Assembly: GCA_035578155.1 (NCBI GenBank)
Contig: JAPWDM010000007.1
Coordinates: 36,182,413 to 36,246,412 of the forward strand
DNA from: Brachynemurus nebulosus
Taxonomy: Eukaryota; Arthropoda; Insecta; Neuroptera; Myrmeleontidae
Direction of reading: 5' to 3'
Length of the DNA stretch: 64,000 bases
Shown in pieces: positions 25,445 through 37,712 of this stretch (the stretch's first letter is position 1; each line of letters starts with the position of its first letter). The translations under genes and the position numbers were made by a program. The notes under the pieces were generated by a model. It ran no database searches, was not told the DNA's origin, and saw only the letters and a program-made list of their open reading frames with translations.

Positions 25445-26026
25445 TTGGACAAACGATGGAACGGGACGTTCCCCCTGCAGTACACCCATATATATACATG
25501 GACAAATATATATAAATATAACTATTCGTTTGTTAGGTTAGTGTGTGCTACTCGGATTCTCTCGGTGAAGCGAATTGAAGCGAATAAAATGTACGACAGA
25601 CGTTTACCTCTTCTACAGGAGTACAGGATGAACAGGACGTCTAAACAATACCCGGGACCATATTATTTGAATTGTTCATTTCAATTATATGCTAGAGTAG
25701 GACGTGGTCCCGACAACCATATCGGGAGGATGTCCACACCGAACGGTCGAACGATGGCCGGGGATGGTAAATGGTATAAGCGTTTCAATGGTTGTATAAG
25801 TTTTACAAAATTCTCAAACTCTTTTATTTATTTCGACAAATATTTGGATAATTTTATTAGAAATCGACTCCACACACCGAATCCACTACGAATCAGTTTT
25901 GTTTATTTATGTTATTTTCAATTATTTCAATATATGTTGTACGTTCGTGTTCTCCCATTTTCGAGATTCAATCAAAATCACATTCGAATTCGAGAAAAAA
26001 AAATTAATAAAAATGATAAAAACTAA
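25445..26026 (+). CDS. Long unexplained ORF (193 codons), hypothetical
   Basis: This is the longest ATG-initiated frame in the window. Its middle third (about residues 50-115) lies in clearly less AT-rich DNA with Arg, Gly, Pro and Asn-rich peptide, while both flanks are Tyr/Ile/Lys/Asn-rich as expected of AT-rich random DNA. There is no signal peptide, membrane segment or known motif. No TATA or splice signals were convincing. It may be chance extended by a GC-richer patch, or part of an exon. I assign no function. Confidence 0.15.
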   Translation: MDKRWNGTFPLQYTHIYTWTNIYKYNYSFVRLVCATRILSVKRIEANKMYDRRLPLLQEYRMNRTSKQYPGPYYLNCSFQLYARVGRGPDNHIGRMSTPNGRTMAGDGKWYKRFNGCISFTKFSNSFIYFDKYLDNFIRNRLHTPNPLRISFVYLCYFQLFQYMLYVRVLPFSRFNQNHIRIREKKINKNDKN

Positions 26027-26292
26027 ATGTTTGACTGTTGTGGCCCCCTCGTATATTGTATAAGGTGAAGGGATCCAACATTAACACATCGTTTTTCGCC
26101 TCTTCAAATTTAAAATTATTAACAACTATTGAAGTGAAATAAACAAATTCAAACGTGTAGATAAAGACAAACAACAAAAGTATACCATATTAATTTTGGA
26201 GTTTCTCCTTAGTTATTAGACAGTATGAACTAGCATAGTGTTATTCACTAGTAGGTTTACCCTAATAAGTTTCCCAAAAAATAGGGGAATAA

Positions 26293-26629
26293 CATGGTCG
26301 ACTAAGTGGTCGCAAAACGACATTTCATATTACACGACCTAATGTTATTCCAGTTAATGGCGGAAATGATTGCAAGCTACAAGGATTCTATTTGAAATTG
26401 TAGAATTGCTTTTAGACATTTCTTTAATGCTTAAAAAAGTGTCGAAATTCATCTCAATTGCATGGTCGACTAAGTCGTCGCAAAACGACATTTCATATTA
26501 CACGACCTAATGTTATTCCAGGTAATGGCGGAAATGATTCCAGGTTATAAGAAATCTATTCAGAACTAAACAATTGTTTTCAAACATTTCTATAATGCTT
26601 AAAAAAGTGTCGACTTTAGATAACTTTGA
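26293..26629 (+). repeat. Tandem 168 bp repeat (family S), two units
   Basis: Two units start CATGGTCGACTAAGT at 26293 and 26461 (period 168). Both carry CGACATTTCATATTACACGA plus CCTAATGTTATTCCAG and AATGGCGGAAATGATT. Reverse-oriented relatives lie at 7254-7545. The second unit stops exactly where a GC-rich insert begins. Confidence 0.85.
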
Positions 26630-26631
26630 TA

Positions 26632-27070
26632 GGGCTCACCAAAGCCCTACTGTTCAGGGGGTTAAATCTGGGAGATACCTGGCTTGTCTGGGTGCTAAAA
26701 AGCTGACCATATTGCTCTTATCGGTACCACGGGGGCCGAGATGCCCAGCGGGCCTTGTGCTCGCCTCGGTCATTGAGGTTTGGTTTCGTGGTGGCAGTGG
26801 TTAATAGCCCAAGTTCACGGGCGAGAGGTTCATGATTGTGAGCCTCGACGGGTGAGCTGCGTTCAACTCGGGTGCTAACTTGCTCAGTTAGAAGTGTGTT
26901 AGATAGCACGCGGCCTGACCAGTGGTGCGGAGGGGCCCAAACCCCCAAAGTAAACTGGGAGTATGGGACTAGTTTTCTAGACCTGTGCGTACTGACTGGA
27001 CGTATCCCGGTCCCAACCTAATGTTGGTCATGGTATTATGCCCCCCGGGTGGTATACCATGTAAAACTAC
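26632..27070. mobile_element. GC-rich insert, probable short retroelement of unknown family
   Basis: About 440 bp with far higher G+C than everything around it. Its flanks look like a diverged target-site duplication: TCGACTTTAGATAACTTT (26610-26627) against TCGACGTTTAGACAACTTT (27072-27090), one gap and one mismatch. That length suits a non-LTR (LINE/SINE-type) insertion, but there is no poly-A. Overlapping short frames on both strands (to 26804 plus, from 26948 minus) show no reverse-transcriptase motif. It could be a SINE-like element, a retroelement UTR fragment or a structured RNA-derived copy. The right end has a GGTATTATG..GGGTGGTATACC stem possibility. Confidence 0.5.
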
Positions 27071-27090
27071 TTCGACGTTTAGACAACTTT

Positions 27091-27632
27091 ACCTGATTTA
27101 AAAACGCATTAACCCGGAAAAGAAAACATCATACAAGTATTTAAAATTTTTGATCATTCTTAACCTGTTAAAGACACTTTGGGGCCACATACAATAAATT
27201 TACGAACGTCTTACCGTATTAGAATCACCGTGTATCCCATTAAATGACAAAAATGAAAAAGTAATATTAGCAAATTAACCTATTGTCACTAGAATATTTT
27301 TTCTGCATGCATAATGGTCGGTCATTGAAATTTTTTAAACAATAAAATATCGGAACAAAACATTTTGATAACGATAGTGTTTCGTTGAAATTTAGCAGTG
27401 GCCGTGGTAGCTTCAGTTCCACTACACTGAAGTTACATATTTTTACAATAAACTCTAATTCGTCACAATCTGTACTAGCCCACTAGCCATTACAAGTAGT
27501 GAAGTAGATGGTTAGGTATCTGTTACCATTCAGTTACTATAATATGTATAGCAGGTAAAGATACAGAGTGTCCAGGGATGAAATCAAATCGCTACAATTT
27601 AACAGTGAAAAATCGATTCTGGTTTAAACATT
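27091..27632. other. Unassigned DNA
   Basis: No gene, RNA or bounded element seen. Confidence 0.45.
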
Positions 27633-27640
27633 TTTAAAAG

Positions 27641-27866
27641 CCGGGCCAGATTTACCGTAAATGCCGCCCTAGGTATCGTGCAAAATGCCGCCCCTACCTT
27701 TTGCTCTTTTATTTAAAAGGAAAAAAATTTTGACTTTCCCTACTTTTTTTTCAAACTTTTCCCTAAAAAAAATAACGCACGAGCAAAAAAAAAAAAAACG
27801 TCAGATTACAACTTTTACCGCCCCTAGGTGATGGCCTAGGTAGGCCTAATGGCTAATCCGGCCCTG
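27641..27866. mobile_element. Short hAT MITE (CAGGGCCGGATT type)
   Basis: The left end CCGGGCCAGATTTACC and the right end (inverse of CAGGGCCGGATTAGCC) form imperfect inverted repeats. Flanking 8-mers TTTAAAAG (27633-27640) and TTTCAAAG (27867-27874) match 7 of 8. The 226-bp body carries CCGCCC repeats and an A run. Non-coding. Confidence 0.75.
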
Positions 27867-27874
27867 TTTCAAAG

Positions 27875-28306
27875 TTATGATAGCAGTTCAAACTGCAAAT
27901 AGCCTCACATTTTAAACTTTTGCCATTTAAGAAAGAATTTTTCTAGTTTTGGTGTGACTCAAAAACACTTGCAATTTTCAGTTGTGCTGTCAAAACGACA
28001 AACTGTTCTAAAAAATGTTTGCTGTTGTTTGGGTACATGGACAGTTTTAAAGACTTACAATTAGCTTTAAATTTTCTCTTTACTACGAAGATTTTAGAAG
28101 TAGTGTAAGGAAATTTTTATGATAAGAAAGCAAAGACAATTTTTGTAACCTTAGGGACATTGGGTGCTGTGAAACAAAATGTTGAAGCCAAGAAAATTGG
28201 ACAAACTTGAGAATAAAAAAAACTTTCCTATATATGAAAGACTGGTCTTCAAAAACAGGCTAAGTGCCAAAAAAAAAAATACTGTCTAGATTACTTGCAG
28301 ACAGTA
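27875..28306. other. Unassigned AT-rich DNA
   Basis: No gene or bounded element seen. Confidence 0.45.
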
Positions 28307-28314
28307 ACCGGAAC

Positions 28315-28971
28315 TAGTGATGAGCAAATACAAGACCAAGACTGCCAAGTCTTGGTCTTGGTCTTGTTCTTGCATTAAGAGTCTTGGTATTGGTCTTGCT
28401 AGAACAGTTTGTGTCTTGGTCTTGGTCTTGAAAAATGCAGCCTTGGTCTTGGTCTTGGTCTCGGTATTGCTAAAAAATCTCGCACTTTCTTACATTTTTT
28501 TATTAGCGAATTTTTTCCTTCTAAAATCAGAATTTTCTCTGTTTACGGTATTAATTATACTTTCAAACTATTTAAGTGGTTTAGCAAGACCAAGACCAAG
28601 ACTTGGCAGTCTTGGTCTTGGTCTTGCTCTTGCATTAAGATTCTTGGTCTTGGTCTTGTTATTGCTAAAAAATCTTGCAGTTTCTTGCATTTTTTAATAG
28701 CGAATTTTTTTCTTCTAAAATAAGAATTTTTGCTATCTTTACGTATTATTAATTATACTTTCAAACTATTTAAATAGTTTAGCAAGAGTCTTGCTTTTTT
28801 CTTGCTTTTGTTTTGGTCTTGCTCACTTGAGTCTTGGTATTGGTCTTGCAGCCATACTTATAATCTTGGTCTTGGTCTTCCTCTTGGTATACATAGTCTT
28901 GGTCTTGGTCTTGCAAAAAATGCAAGACCAAGACAAGACTGCAAGACCAAGACTAATTTTGCTCATCACTA
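28315..28971 (+). mobile_element. hAT element made largely of CTTGGT minisatellite, copy A
   Basis: Ends are TAGTGATGAGCAAA and its inverse (TTTTGCTCATCACTA, to 28971). Flanking 8-mers ACCGGAAC (28307-28314) and AACGGAAC (28972-28979) match 7 of 8. Inside, tracts of CTTGGTCTTGGTCTTG type occupy both subterminal regions, and an internal segment of about 250 bp (CTTGCATTAAGA.. to the next CTTGGT block) occurs twice in tandem. Long Leu/Val/Gly or Ser/Trp/Cys-rich frames here are a by-product of the 6-bp repeat, not proteins. Confidence 0.9.
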
Positions 28972-28979
28972 AACGGAAC

Positions 28980-29924
28980 ACGAGTATCTCAAATATTTCC
29001 TAAGTCTACATTCAATTATTCCGGACCACGTGATATCCAATCACTAAAATATTCAATCAAATCCTTCAGGGCACTCTTGCTTACCGTATACATTGTAAGT
29101 GAGCATATAGCCTCGGTCAGTTACCAATATTGAAATATTCACCCCCATCGGCCGACCTATACAACAGACACTTCGTATGAAATATTTTATTATTTAATTG
29201 GCTTAAACATTACTCGCGATCATACCTCGAGCCCGAGCCTCCAATGTATGGATGCACACGTACGATACGTACGTATAGCGGCGGTATTCGGAAGTTTTTT
29301 GTGTTTTTACGTATAACATTGAGAATGACTGGGGTGCATTACGGTGATAGTGCACTGGTGTAGTCACTAGCCGGGAGACTAACGACAACTATGTCTGTTT
29401 AATATACCGTTTTTTTTATTTTTTTTTATTTATCTAGTTGGCCGTGGATGAGTAAATGTCTGTCATTTGGTTCGATAATTATTAATAAAATTTATTTGAA
29501 AATATTTCTGATGAATTTTTCAGACGTGTAGGAAATATTTTAATTAATTTGTAGAAGTATTTTTTTCAGCGGTATTATGTAACGTAACAAGAATTTAACA
29601 AATTATCCACTGACTCTTTGAAACGATGATATCAAGTTAAATAACGATTTTAAAGCCTTCTACGTCTCTCCGACTATTACTGTGTCAGGTTTCGAATCGA
29701 CTGTTTAAGTGGTAGTGACCTAATGACAAGAAAAACAACATTTTAATTCATTCTCCCGGAATAGAAAGTAGCATGTGTATTTCGATTCGTTAAGCTGTTA
29801 AGGCGTGAAAGTGGGATAAAAAATTTTTAAGCGAATATTAAAGACGGATTCAAAATATGAAAAAATAATTACACCGTAAATTTTAAACTTTTTGAAATTT
29901 TGTTTTTTAAAATCTTTTAAGAAA
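28980..29924. other. Unassigned DNA
   Basis: A less AT-rich stretch lies at 29210-29400, with a 61-codon minus frame that has no motif. Nothing else is supported. Confidence 0.4.
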
Positions 29925-30500
<576 letters not shown>

Positions 30501-30702
30501 GCTAATAAAACCAACTTCAAAATAATAATAAAAACATACCATAAATTAAATTTGACAATTTTTGAAGTAAAAGTTGTGACAAGGCTTTTGTAGCTGAATC
30601 TGCGGAAATTGATTTGGCACTAACTTCAAAAACCGTCAAAAATAATTTTTTTGCTTCATAATTTTCAGTGTTTTTATTATTATTTTGAAGTCGGTTTTAG
30701 CT
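30501..30702. repeat. Imperfect inverted repeat (arms about 34 bp)
   Basis: The arm GCTAATAAAACCAACTTCAA..AATAATAAAAACA (30501-30535) is mirrored by TGTTTTTATTATTATTTTGA..GTCGGTTTTAGC (30669-30702), around a loop of about 130 bp. Could be a small MITE; no clear target duplication. Confidence 0.55.
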
Positions 30703-31297
30703 ATTTTCTTAAAAAGGTTCAAAAAACAAAATTTGAAAAAGTTTCTCACATCGACCACTTCGTTAAACTTCGTACATCATCGTGTCAAAATATTATAAAT
30801 TCCTGTGCCAAAACACCACTATTACGTAACATATGATTAATATACGTGAATTTTGTGTCACTGTTTAGAATAAATGAAGAGAACGTTATTATAACTCCTG
30901 GAGATATTAGATGTTATTAAAGTAACGTCTTGAAGATGACATTCACCTTCGTATACATATATTTTGAGCCCCCACTCACCCGAACCCCCATTTTTCCCCT
31001 ACCCGTAACCGCTCGTGTTATCCCTCTTCAATATTCATTTTCATATGTGAGCGGATTTACATATTATGTACACATCAATACAAAATAGTATTGATACTCA
31101 TGCGGGCGTTTTGGGGGAAGAACTTGATTGATTATTGTAGGGATATTAAATTTTTGGTTTTTGGATTTCAAAAAAAAGGAAAAATTAATTTTAAAAATTA
31201 TCTAACTCATCACTGTTAAAACTGTGAGTTCGTAAATTGTATTATGTACATATATTTTGTCGTAAGTTTCATCCTAGTTTACGAATGTTTTCGTAAG
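30703..31297. other. Unassigned DNA
   Basis: A C-rich tract lies at 30968-31010. No gene or bounded element. Confidence 0.4.
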
Positions 31298-31305
31298 GTC
31301 AGAAA

Positions 31306-31780
31306 TAGTGATGAGCAAAATTGGTCTTGGTCTTGCAGTCTTATCTTGGTCTTGCATTTTTTGCAAGACCAAGACCAAGACTATGTATACCAAGAGCAAG
31401 ATCAAGACCAAGACTATAAGTATGGCTGCAAGACCAATACCAAGACTCAAGTGAGCAAGACCAAGACAAAAGCAAGAAAAAAGCAAGACGCTTGCTAAAC
31501 TATTTAAATAGTTTGAAAGTATAATTAATAATACGTAAAGATAGTAAAAATTCTTATTTTAGAAGAACAAAATTCGCTATTAAAAAAATGCAAGAAACTG
31601 CAAGATTTTTTAGCAATAACAAGACCAAGACCAAGACCAAGACTGCATTTTGCAAGACCAAGAACAAGACCAAGACTCAAACTGTTCTAGCAAGACCAAT
31701 ACCAAGACTCTTAATGCAAGAACAAGACCAAGACCAAGACTGCCAAGTCTTGGTATTGGTCTTGCATTTGCTCATCAATA
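31306..31780 (-). mobile_element. hAT element made largely of CTTGGT minisatellite, copy B
   Basis: Starts TAGTGATGAGCAAAA and ends TTTGCTCATCAATA, with a perfect 8-bp duplication GTCAGAAA on both sides (31298-31305 and 31781-31788). The interior is the reverse complement of copy A (28315-28971), collinear but lacking the internal duplication of copy A. ORFs within are artefacts of the 6-bp repeat. Confidence 0.93.
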
Positions 31781-31788
31781 GTCAGAAA

Positions 31789-32760
31789 GTACTTTAGGGG
31801 ACAGAATATAATTTTACAGACCTTCTGATATGTACAATGCAAAAAAAATAATTGATATAATCCCGGTCAAAAAGAAAAGTGTAGAAATTCCTACGATAAT
31901 CAATTACGAATCGAATATTTTACAACCGTGATAGACTTCGAACCCACTATCGTTCAGTTATATGCCCATCACACTCAATATTTCTACATCATAAATACGT
32001 ACATATAAATAAATATTATCGTATATTTTAAGTGGAATAAAGAATTACAATGCTACCAACTTATAATAATAAATATACTGAAAGAGATGATGGTACAACT
32101 GACTGAGTCACAGTGCCTCCTAGTTCAATCGTGGTGCATTACGTTGAAAAACAAATATTTACTCTTGACTTGGTTCTGGGGACTTTAAGGCGGCATAACA
32201 AGCACCCATCATCGTATTCAAAACATTACTGCCAACCTACGATACATACGAAACGAGACAACGCAACTCACCCCTGTCCTCTCTGTATTAGTTTACTCAT
32301 ACCCCGATGTGTAGGGGTTGAAAACATAACTATATTTAAATTTCATATGTATAAAACACCTTTGCTACGATAATGATTCACGTATCAGAATACTAATTTT
32401 ATTTCGAGGAAAAATTCGAGATTGTATCGAGAAAAAAGATCCAAGTACCACAACAAACTGACACATTGTCTAACAACTTTTGAATTTATCCTCGGAAAAA
32501 CTTCAAGTATTCTATGTTATTGAAATAGGATAAAATTATTTACATTTTATAATCGGTGTAATTCCCACGAGAACTCTTGTATCCAACAGGAGTTTGATGT
32601 GAGTCTGCGCGGAACGAACAAAATATTATTTTAAATAAATCTGTTGAAATATTATCTTTTTATTTACCAAACTGTATTTCAAAATTATTTGGCCATCCAC
32701 AAGAGAATTCTCAGGAAATTTTTCGGAATATGCGTGCAGTGTGCTTTTCGAAAATGACAG
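31789..32760. other. Unassigned DNA
   Basis: No gene or bounded element seen. A frame at 32113-32373 has no motif. Confidence 0.4.
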
Positions 32761-32768
32761 TAGTCTAG

Positions 32769-33383
32769 TAGAGATGAGCTAAACGGTTATTTTCTAATAA
32801 CTGTTATTGCAATAACAGTTACTGAAAAATAACTGTTATTTATAACAGTTATTATAATAACTGGTATAGTATTTGGATATTTTAACATGTTGTAAGATAT
32901 TCGATATGCGTATAAACGGTTCTGTTAGTGAAATATGCACAGATCTATAATACTGATGGATACTAAGTAACATTTTTTGCTTTATGTATAATATACTGCA
33001 ATATCTGTTCAAATACTTGTCTATACAGGGATTTAGGCGTTATATACACAATTTTAACAATTTTATGGATACAAAATTACAAATACAAATAGATAACTGT
33101 ACAATAGACAATAGTTTATTTTTAAGGGTTTTTTAAATGTGCTACAATAGAAAATGTGTAACTTGCCTGGGATGTTATTATTTTGAAATTCTCCGTAGGT
33201 TGTTAAAATAAATTACTGTGATCCTTGCTTTCGAATATATTAATATTGACCTAAGTATGTTATCGATATTTCCAAAGGAGTTATTTAAGTAACTAGTTAC
33301 TGGGTATTCCAGTTATTGACGATAACTGTTATCTTTCTATACTAATTATAAAATAACAGTTATCGATATATCGATCATCTCTA
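32769..33383. mobile_element. hAT element with ATAACTGTTAT internal repeats
   Basis: Starts TAGAGATGAGCT and ends GATCATCTCTA, with an identical 8-bp duplication TAGTCTAG on both sides (32761-32768 and 33384-33391). Clusters of ATAACTGTTAT / ATAACAGTTAT sit just inside both ends. The central ~400 bp is shared with 22091-22619. No transposase frame remains. Confidence 0.93.
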
Positions 33384-33391
33384 TAGTCTAG

Positions 33392-34129
33392 TATGAACCA
33401 AAAAAAAATATGAGTGTGCCCAAGATCACATGTCCGAAATGAAGACTTCTATGGCAATCTTGTAACCGATTCGGTAGAACTTTAATGAATAAGTTGCAGT
33501 TATGAATGAACACATTTCATTACATTCTCCCGTAAAGTTAACCTCGCTCTAGAAATTGTTACTTCAAAAATATCCTTTAAACTGCCGTTACACTAAGAAA
33601 AGTCTCGATGGCTTGCCTTATTTAAAAAAAAAATTCCCTTCCGACCGAATTAATTCCGAAATATCGAGAAAATTGCACGTCAGCACTAAAAATCTATAAG
33701 CTATAATATCATAGACACTTTGTAATTTTGTATATTTTATATAACCGTACGATATAATAGGTAATATAGAATATTTCCAATATAACCAATAAACTTAAAC
33801 GCGTATACTGTTTCAAATAGCATAAACTTTGCTTTTTCATTGCGTCGATCTGTTATCGTTCGACAGATTGTATATGAAAACGCATATCCTATATCTCATC
33901 ACCCCTAAAACAGGGGTGGATTTCATATTAAATTTTTTGATAATAAATAATAATTTAAGAAAGGTGCGATCGGTATAAGAAATTTGGATATTTTAAAATG
34001 TTATTAAAAGTTAGTAAATTTTTGCTAAGGGGTCTAATTTTGGCTGTAATTTTGGGTTAGGTAAGTTACGTTAGGTTAGGTTAGGTTTAGTCTAAGTACC
34101 GTTTCCTATTCTTTATGTCTCCACAAAAA
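33392..34129. other. Unassigned DNA with a short TTAGG run
   Basis: Three perfect TTAGG units at 34071-34085, with related GGGTTAGG and TTTAG units beside them, match the common insect telomere repeat. The run is very short. No gene seen. Confidence 0.5.
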
Positions 34130-34265
34130 TTGCAGAAAGATCCTTTCCTAATTTTACTTTTAGATTTTTTTTGACATTTACAAAGAACATAGAAGCTTTT
34201 TGGTCAGAATCGCTATAATCTTACTAATTTGGATACAGAACTGCTGTGATCTTACTACTTTTCTA
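34130..34265 (+). repeat. Dispersed repeat family R3, copy
   Basis: Shares with 37425-37712 an ATAGAAGCTT.TTGGTCAG block, then 'GCTGT.ATCTTACTACTTT' after GATACAGAA. The closing block is also in the split copy at 13835-14397 (reverse). Confidence 0.6.
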
Positions 34266-37200
34266 TAAAGTAACCTAATTCAACTTGACAATAAAATAAT
34301 TACTGCTGTGATAATGACCGTCTAAATCGAAACATGTTACCAAATTAAAACCCAGGTTCGTATTATATTTGTGACCATAGTCTTTATCGATTTCCGTAAA
34401 ATTTATCCTAAATACATTCCTGTTGACCATCTTAAACATATGCATATGTATATATACAGTTTTTAATATAAAACAGTAGCTTGTCTAAAAGTGTGTAAAT
34501 AATCTATACGTGTGACCAACCTGGGTCATTTATATCTTAAACGATTTTATGTTTGTTGCCTTGGCATAAGGGATGTGACACCTCTTGCATGCATAGCGTC
34601 ACATGCCTGCCTTACACCCACCCAAATACTTCAGTTTACCAGTTTTCACCAACGAACGCATCAGCGTCCCTCGATTCGTTCTCGAATATACAAAAAGGAT
34701 ATGATACGGTAAGTATCCTTTCAGTTACCCCACAAGAACAGGCGCTATCAAACGGTACAGGAATGTTTTAAGTTGATTTATTGTCAGAAAACATTGTGTG
34801 ATTACTGTGTCACTGTTTAATAATTGTAATTAATAATTGAGTCGGTACCTGAGTTTTAAAAAATGATTACCAATTAATTTTGTTCATTAGTGTAAAATTA
34901 AATATTAATTAGAGACTGTTTAAAGTTTATTAAATAAGTTGTCTTATTCGTAATTTTTAAAATGATTTACTTACCTGGCGTATGACTTCGGTTAATAAAA
35001 CGGAACTCTCAAAATTCACTAATCTGTGGATTCTTGATTAGATTATTTATGAATCAGTGTCACTTGAAAATTTCTTAACATTATAATGCCAGGGACTGGT
35101 ATTTGCGTGACATATCTCCACGCAAAACACACTGTGCTACGATGTACACGACGTAGGCATTGTAACTAGAGCGAACATACACGCGCCCGTGATGATATGA
35201 AGCAAAAAAGGATGTAGTCAACTTAAAGTTTTCAATCTATGTGACAAAATATGAGAAGAACTTGTCACTTTTCATTAAAAGTAAATTATTCGGTTACAAG
35301 CCAGCTTTCGAGTAGTTAACTTATCGTCAAATATAACACAGTTAAAGGCTCCTTTACGGGCTACAACATTTTATTATCAATTGGCTGGCATTGTTTATGC
35401 TAAATGATTATCAGCGGGGGTTATATAAGAAAGAGGGGAAAACTAGCTCGTAGAAAAATATATTTCTATTTTAAAAAGTGAAAATTGATAAATTAAATTT
35501 GTATTTATTTTATCTATAGTTTAGAGCGATGCTTTGTGGAAATTCATTTTAAACAAAATGAAAAACGAGTTTTACTTTGCAAAAAATCCACTTTTAAAAA
35601 TCGTTTTTCATTTTATTATATTTATCATTTTAACAGTACAGGTACTTTCGAGTCACCTTTAAATATTTATAAATGTATATATTCAATATATATTATATAA
35701 TATTTTGTTATAAAATCTAAGAATATGTACATAGCATTATAACACATATGTATGTACGTGCATCTATCTACATGTGAAAAGTAGTTTGATTGTCGATCTG
35801 TTGCCATCTCAGCAACGACCCCCACCACCCAACATCCCCCACTACTATATCGTGATAAGTGTATAAGTACGTACGTATATATATCCGGGCGCACAAGACG
35901 TGTACACTACAAATATACATCCAACAATATGTGAGACACTGAATGAAACCCATACCCGGGCTTGGGTGGGGTGGATAGGAACACAACGCTCCAGATAATA
36001 TGATGTTACTATATGTATGTATGAGAAGCAGAATGCTTACGTTAGCAAAAGACTGGCCACGTATACACATAGCATAAATATATGCTTATTACGTCTCTTC
36101 CTGTGTTGCCTTACCCACCCCATACACTTTATAAGGGGCCATTATTTTTTGTTTTATAGTGTTTTCCCGTAAGACCGACATTAGCTTTTGGGTTAAGTTA
36201 AACATACTACAGTCGGTATTGTATATTATATAATAATGCATATGCCTATTCAAAGCACATACTTTGCATATTTTAAAACTGTTTAGTAATTTTTGAAATA
36301 TTGTCACCCATTTTTTTTCTTCGGTGGCCTTATATGACGGTGCGGCATCGTATCGTCATTTTGTGTACCCTTCGTTACGTTATTGCTTCGGTTATTTCTT
36401 GTTAAAATTTTAAAATATATTGACATTGTGAATTTGTTGTTTTATTGCCTTTGGTCGTCGTTTATATTTTTACAGTACAAGATGCCTTTTCTAAATACGA
36501 AAAATCATTAAAATTGTAATGATTTTAATTTTAGTCTTTATTGCACGTAAATCTTATGATGTGGGTGGATGATAACGAAAATAGTCAGGCGACTAAGATT
36601 TGCTAAATGTGGGCATCCGGGCACGTGCCTATGACCCCCAAATAATAAGGGCCTCCACGATTCAAATTTTCCAACTCAAATTTTCACTGTCTTACCCCAT
36701 AGAATCAATCAGTTCGTTTGATCAAAATAATAGATTTAAATAAAATGAAAGAAATAATTCTTCTCATCTTAATATCATCCTTTAAAAAATATCTTCGAGG
36801 AAATGTGGAAGGCGACGAAAGACGAGGGATGGTTAGACGGACGATAAAGATTAAATAATAAATTATGTATTGAAATCATCCTATTTATAACTTAAATTAT
36901 ACAGGATAAATTTGTTAAATAAGGGTGTTTATGTTCCTTCGAGTTTTTCTGATATTTGCTTTTATTTTATTTTAGTTTTTTTCGACGTCGCATTTATTCA
37001 CGAGCCAGTGACCATACAAATAATCGACAAAAGTGTCAACCAAGAAATAAAAGCAATTTAGATGATACCAATCTTTTCATTTTTTTTTTTGCACCATAAC
37101 ACCCTCCAATGTGGTAGTCGCCCGGTACTGCGTGCATGTATCGCATAGTATGTGCGAGGTGTTGTCAGCGAATCTAACAGAATGGTGCGGTGTTGAATTT

Positions 37201-37424
37201 GTTGTTGTGGAATGGGAAGTTAAGTGGTGGGGATTCACACACAACGATCTTGATATAATATGGTTGTGTTGGTTTTTTTGGTCGGAATGCCGATGAAGTG
37301 TTTTAAAGATTATAAATAAATAACATTAAGTACATAATTATGAGTTCTTTCTTTTGTTCTTTTGAAAAATTTCTGGAAAATATTTTAAAAATTGAATAGA
37401 AGGTTATGTATTCTGCTAGAAATT
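34266..37424. other. Unassigned DNA with GC-richer patches
   Basis: Positions 34510-34760 are less AT-rich and contain a textbook donor string, GTAAGTAT at 34709-34716, but no frame or acceptor supports an exon. Positions 35800-36120 are similarly GC-richer (CCCCACC runs). A GGGCACGTGCCTATGACCCC motif at about 36619-36640 followed by AGGGCC resembles an eroded DNA-transposon end, without a partner. A small palindrome ATCATTAAAATTGTAATGAT lies near 36505. Positions 37100-37290 are G/T-rich with a 61-codon frame of no known family. Confidence 0.35.
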
Positions 37425-37712
37425 TTTCAGATTTTTTTTTTTTTTGATATCCAGAATATAGAAGCTTGTTGGTCAGCCTAAGAACAATTTTAATTTTATA
37501 TTCAAATAATAAATCAAAAATAAACTTTATAAAATTTGATAAAACTGAAAAATTTAAGGTAACTTTACGTAAAAAACCGTTTTCTTTTCTACGTGATTCA
37601 TAAATAATTCAGTTTCAAACTATGAACTTACTAGTTTTCGTTTAGAATTGCTGTAATTTAGCTACTTTTGATACAGAATCGCTGTAACCTTACTACTTTC
37701 TGCCTTCTGTTT
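37425..37712 (+). repeat. Dispersed repeat family R3, copy
   Basis: Carries ATAGAAGCTTGTTGGTCAG (about 37460) and GATACAGAATCGCTGTAACC plus TTACTACTTTC (about 37668-37700), in the same order as 34130-34265 but with about 150 bp more between them. Confidence 0.6.

Noticed and set aside
28317..29003. Overlapping long frames rich in Leu/Val/Gly or Ser/Trp/Cys
   Set aside because: They translate the 6-bp CTTGGT repeat of a hAT element; any frame stays open. The same applies to 31244-31797.
34071..34085. Telomere or chromosome-end sequence (TTAGG)
   Set aside because: Only three perfect units; far too short for a telomere, at most an interstitial trace.
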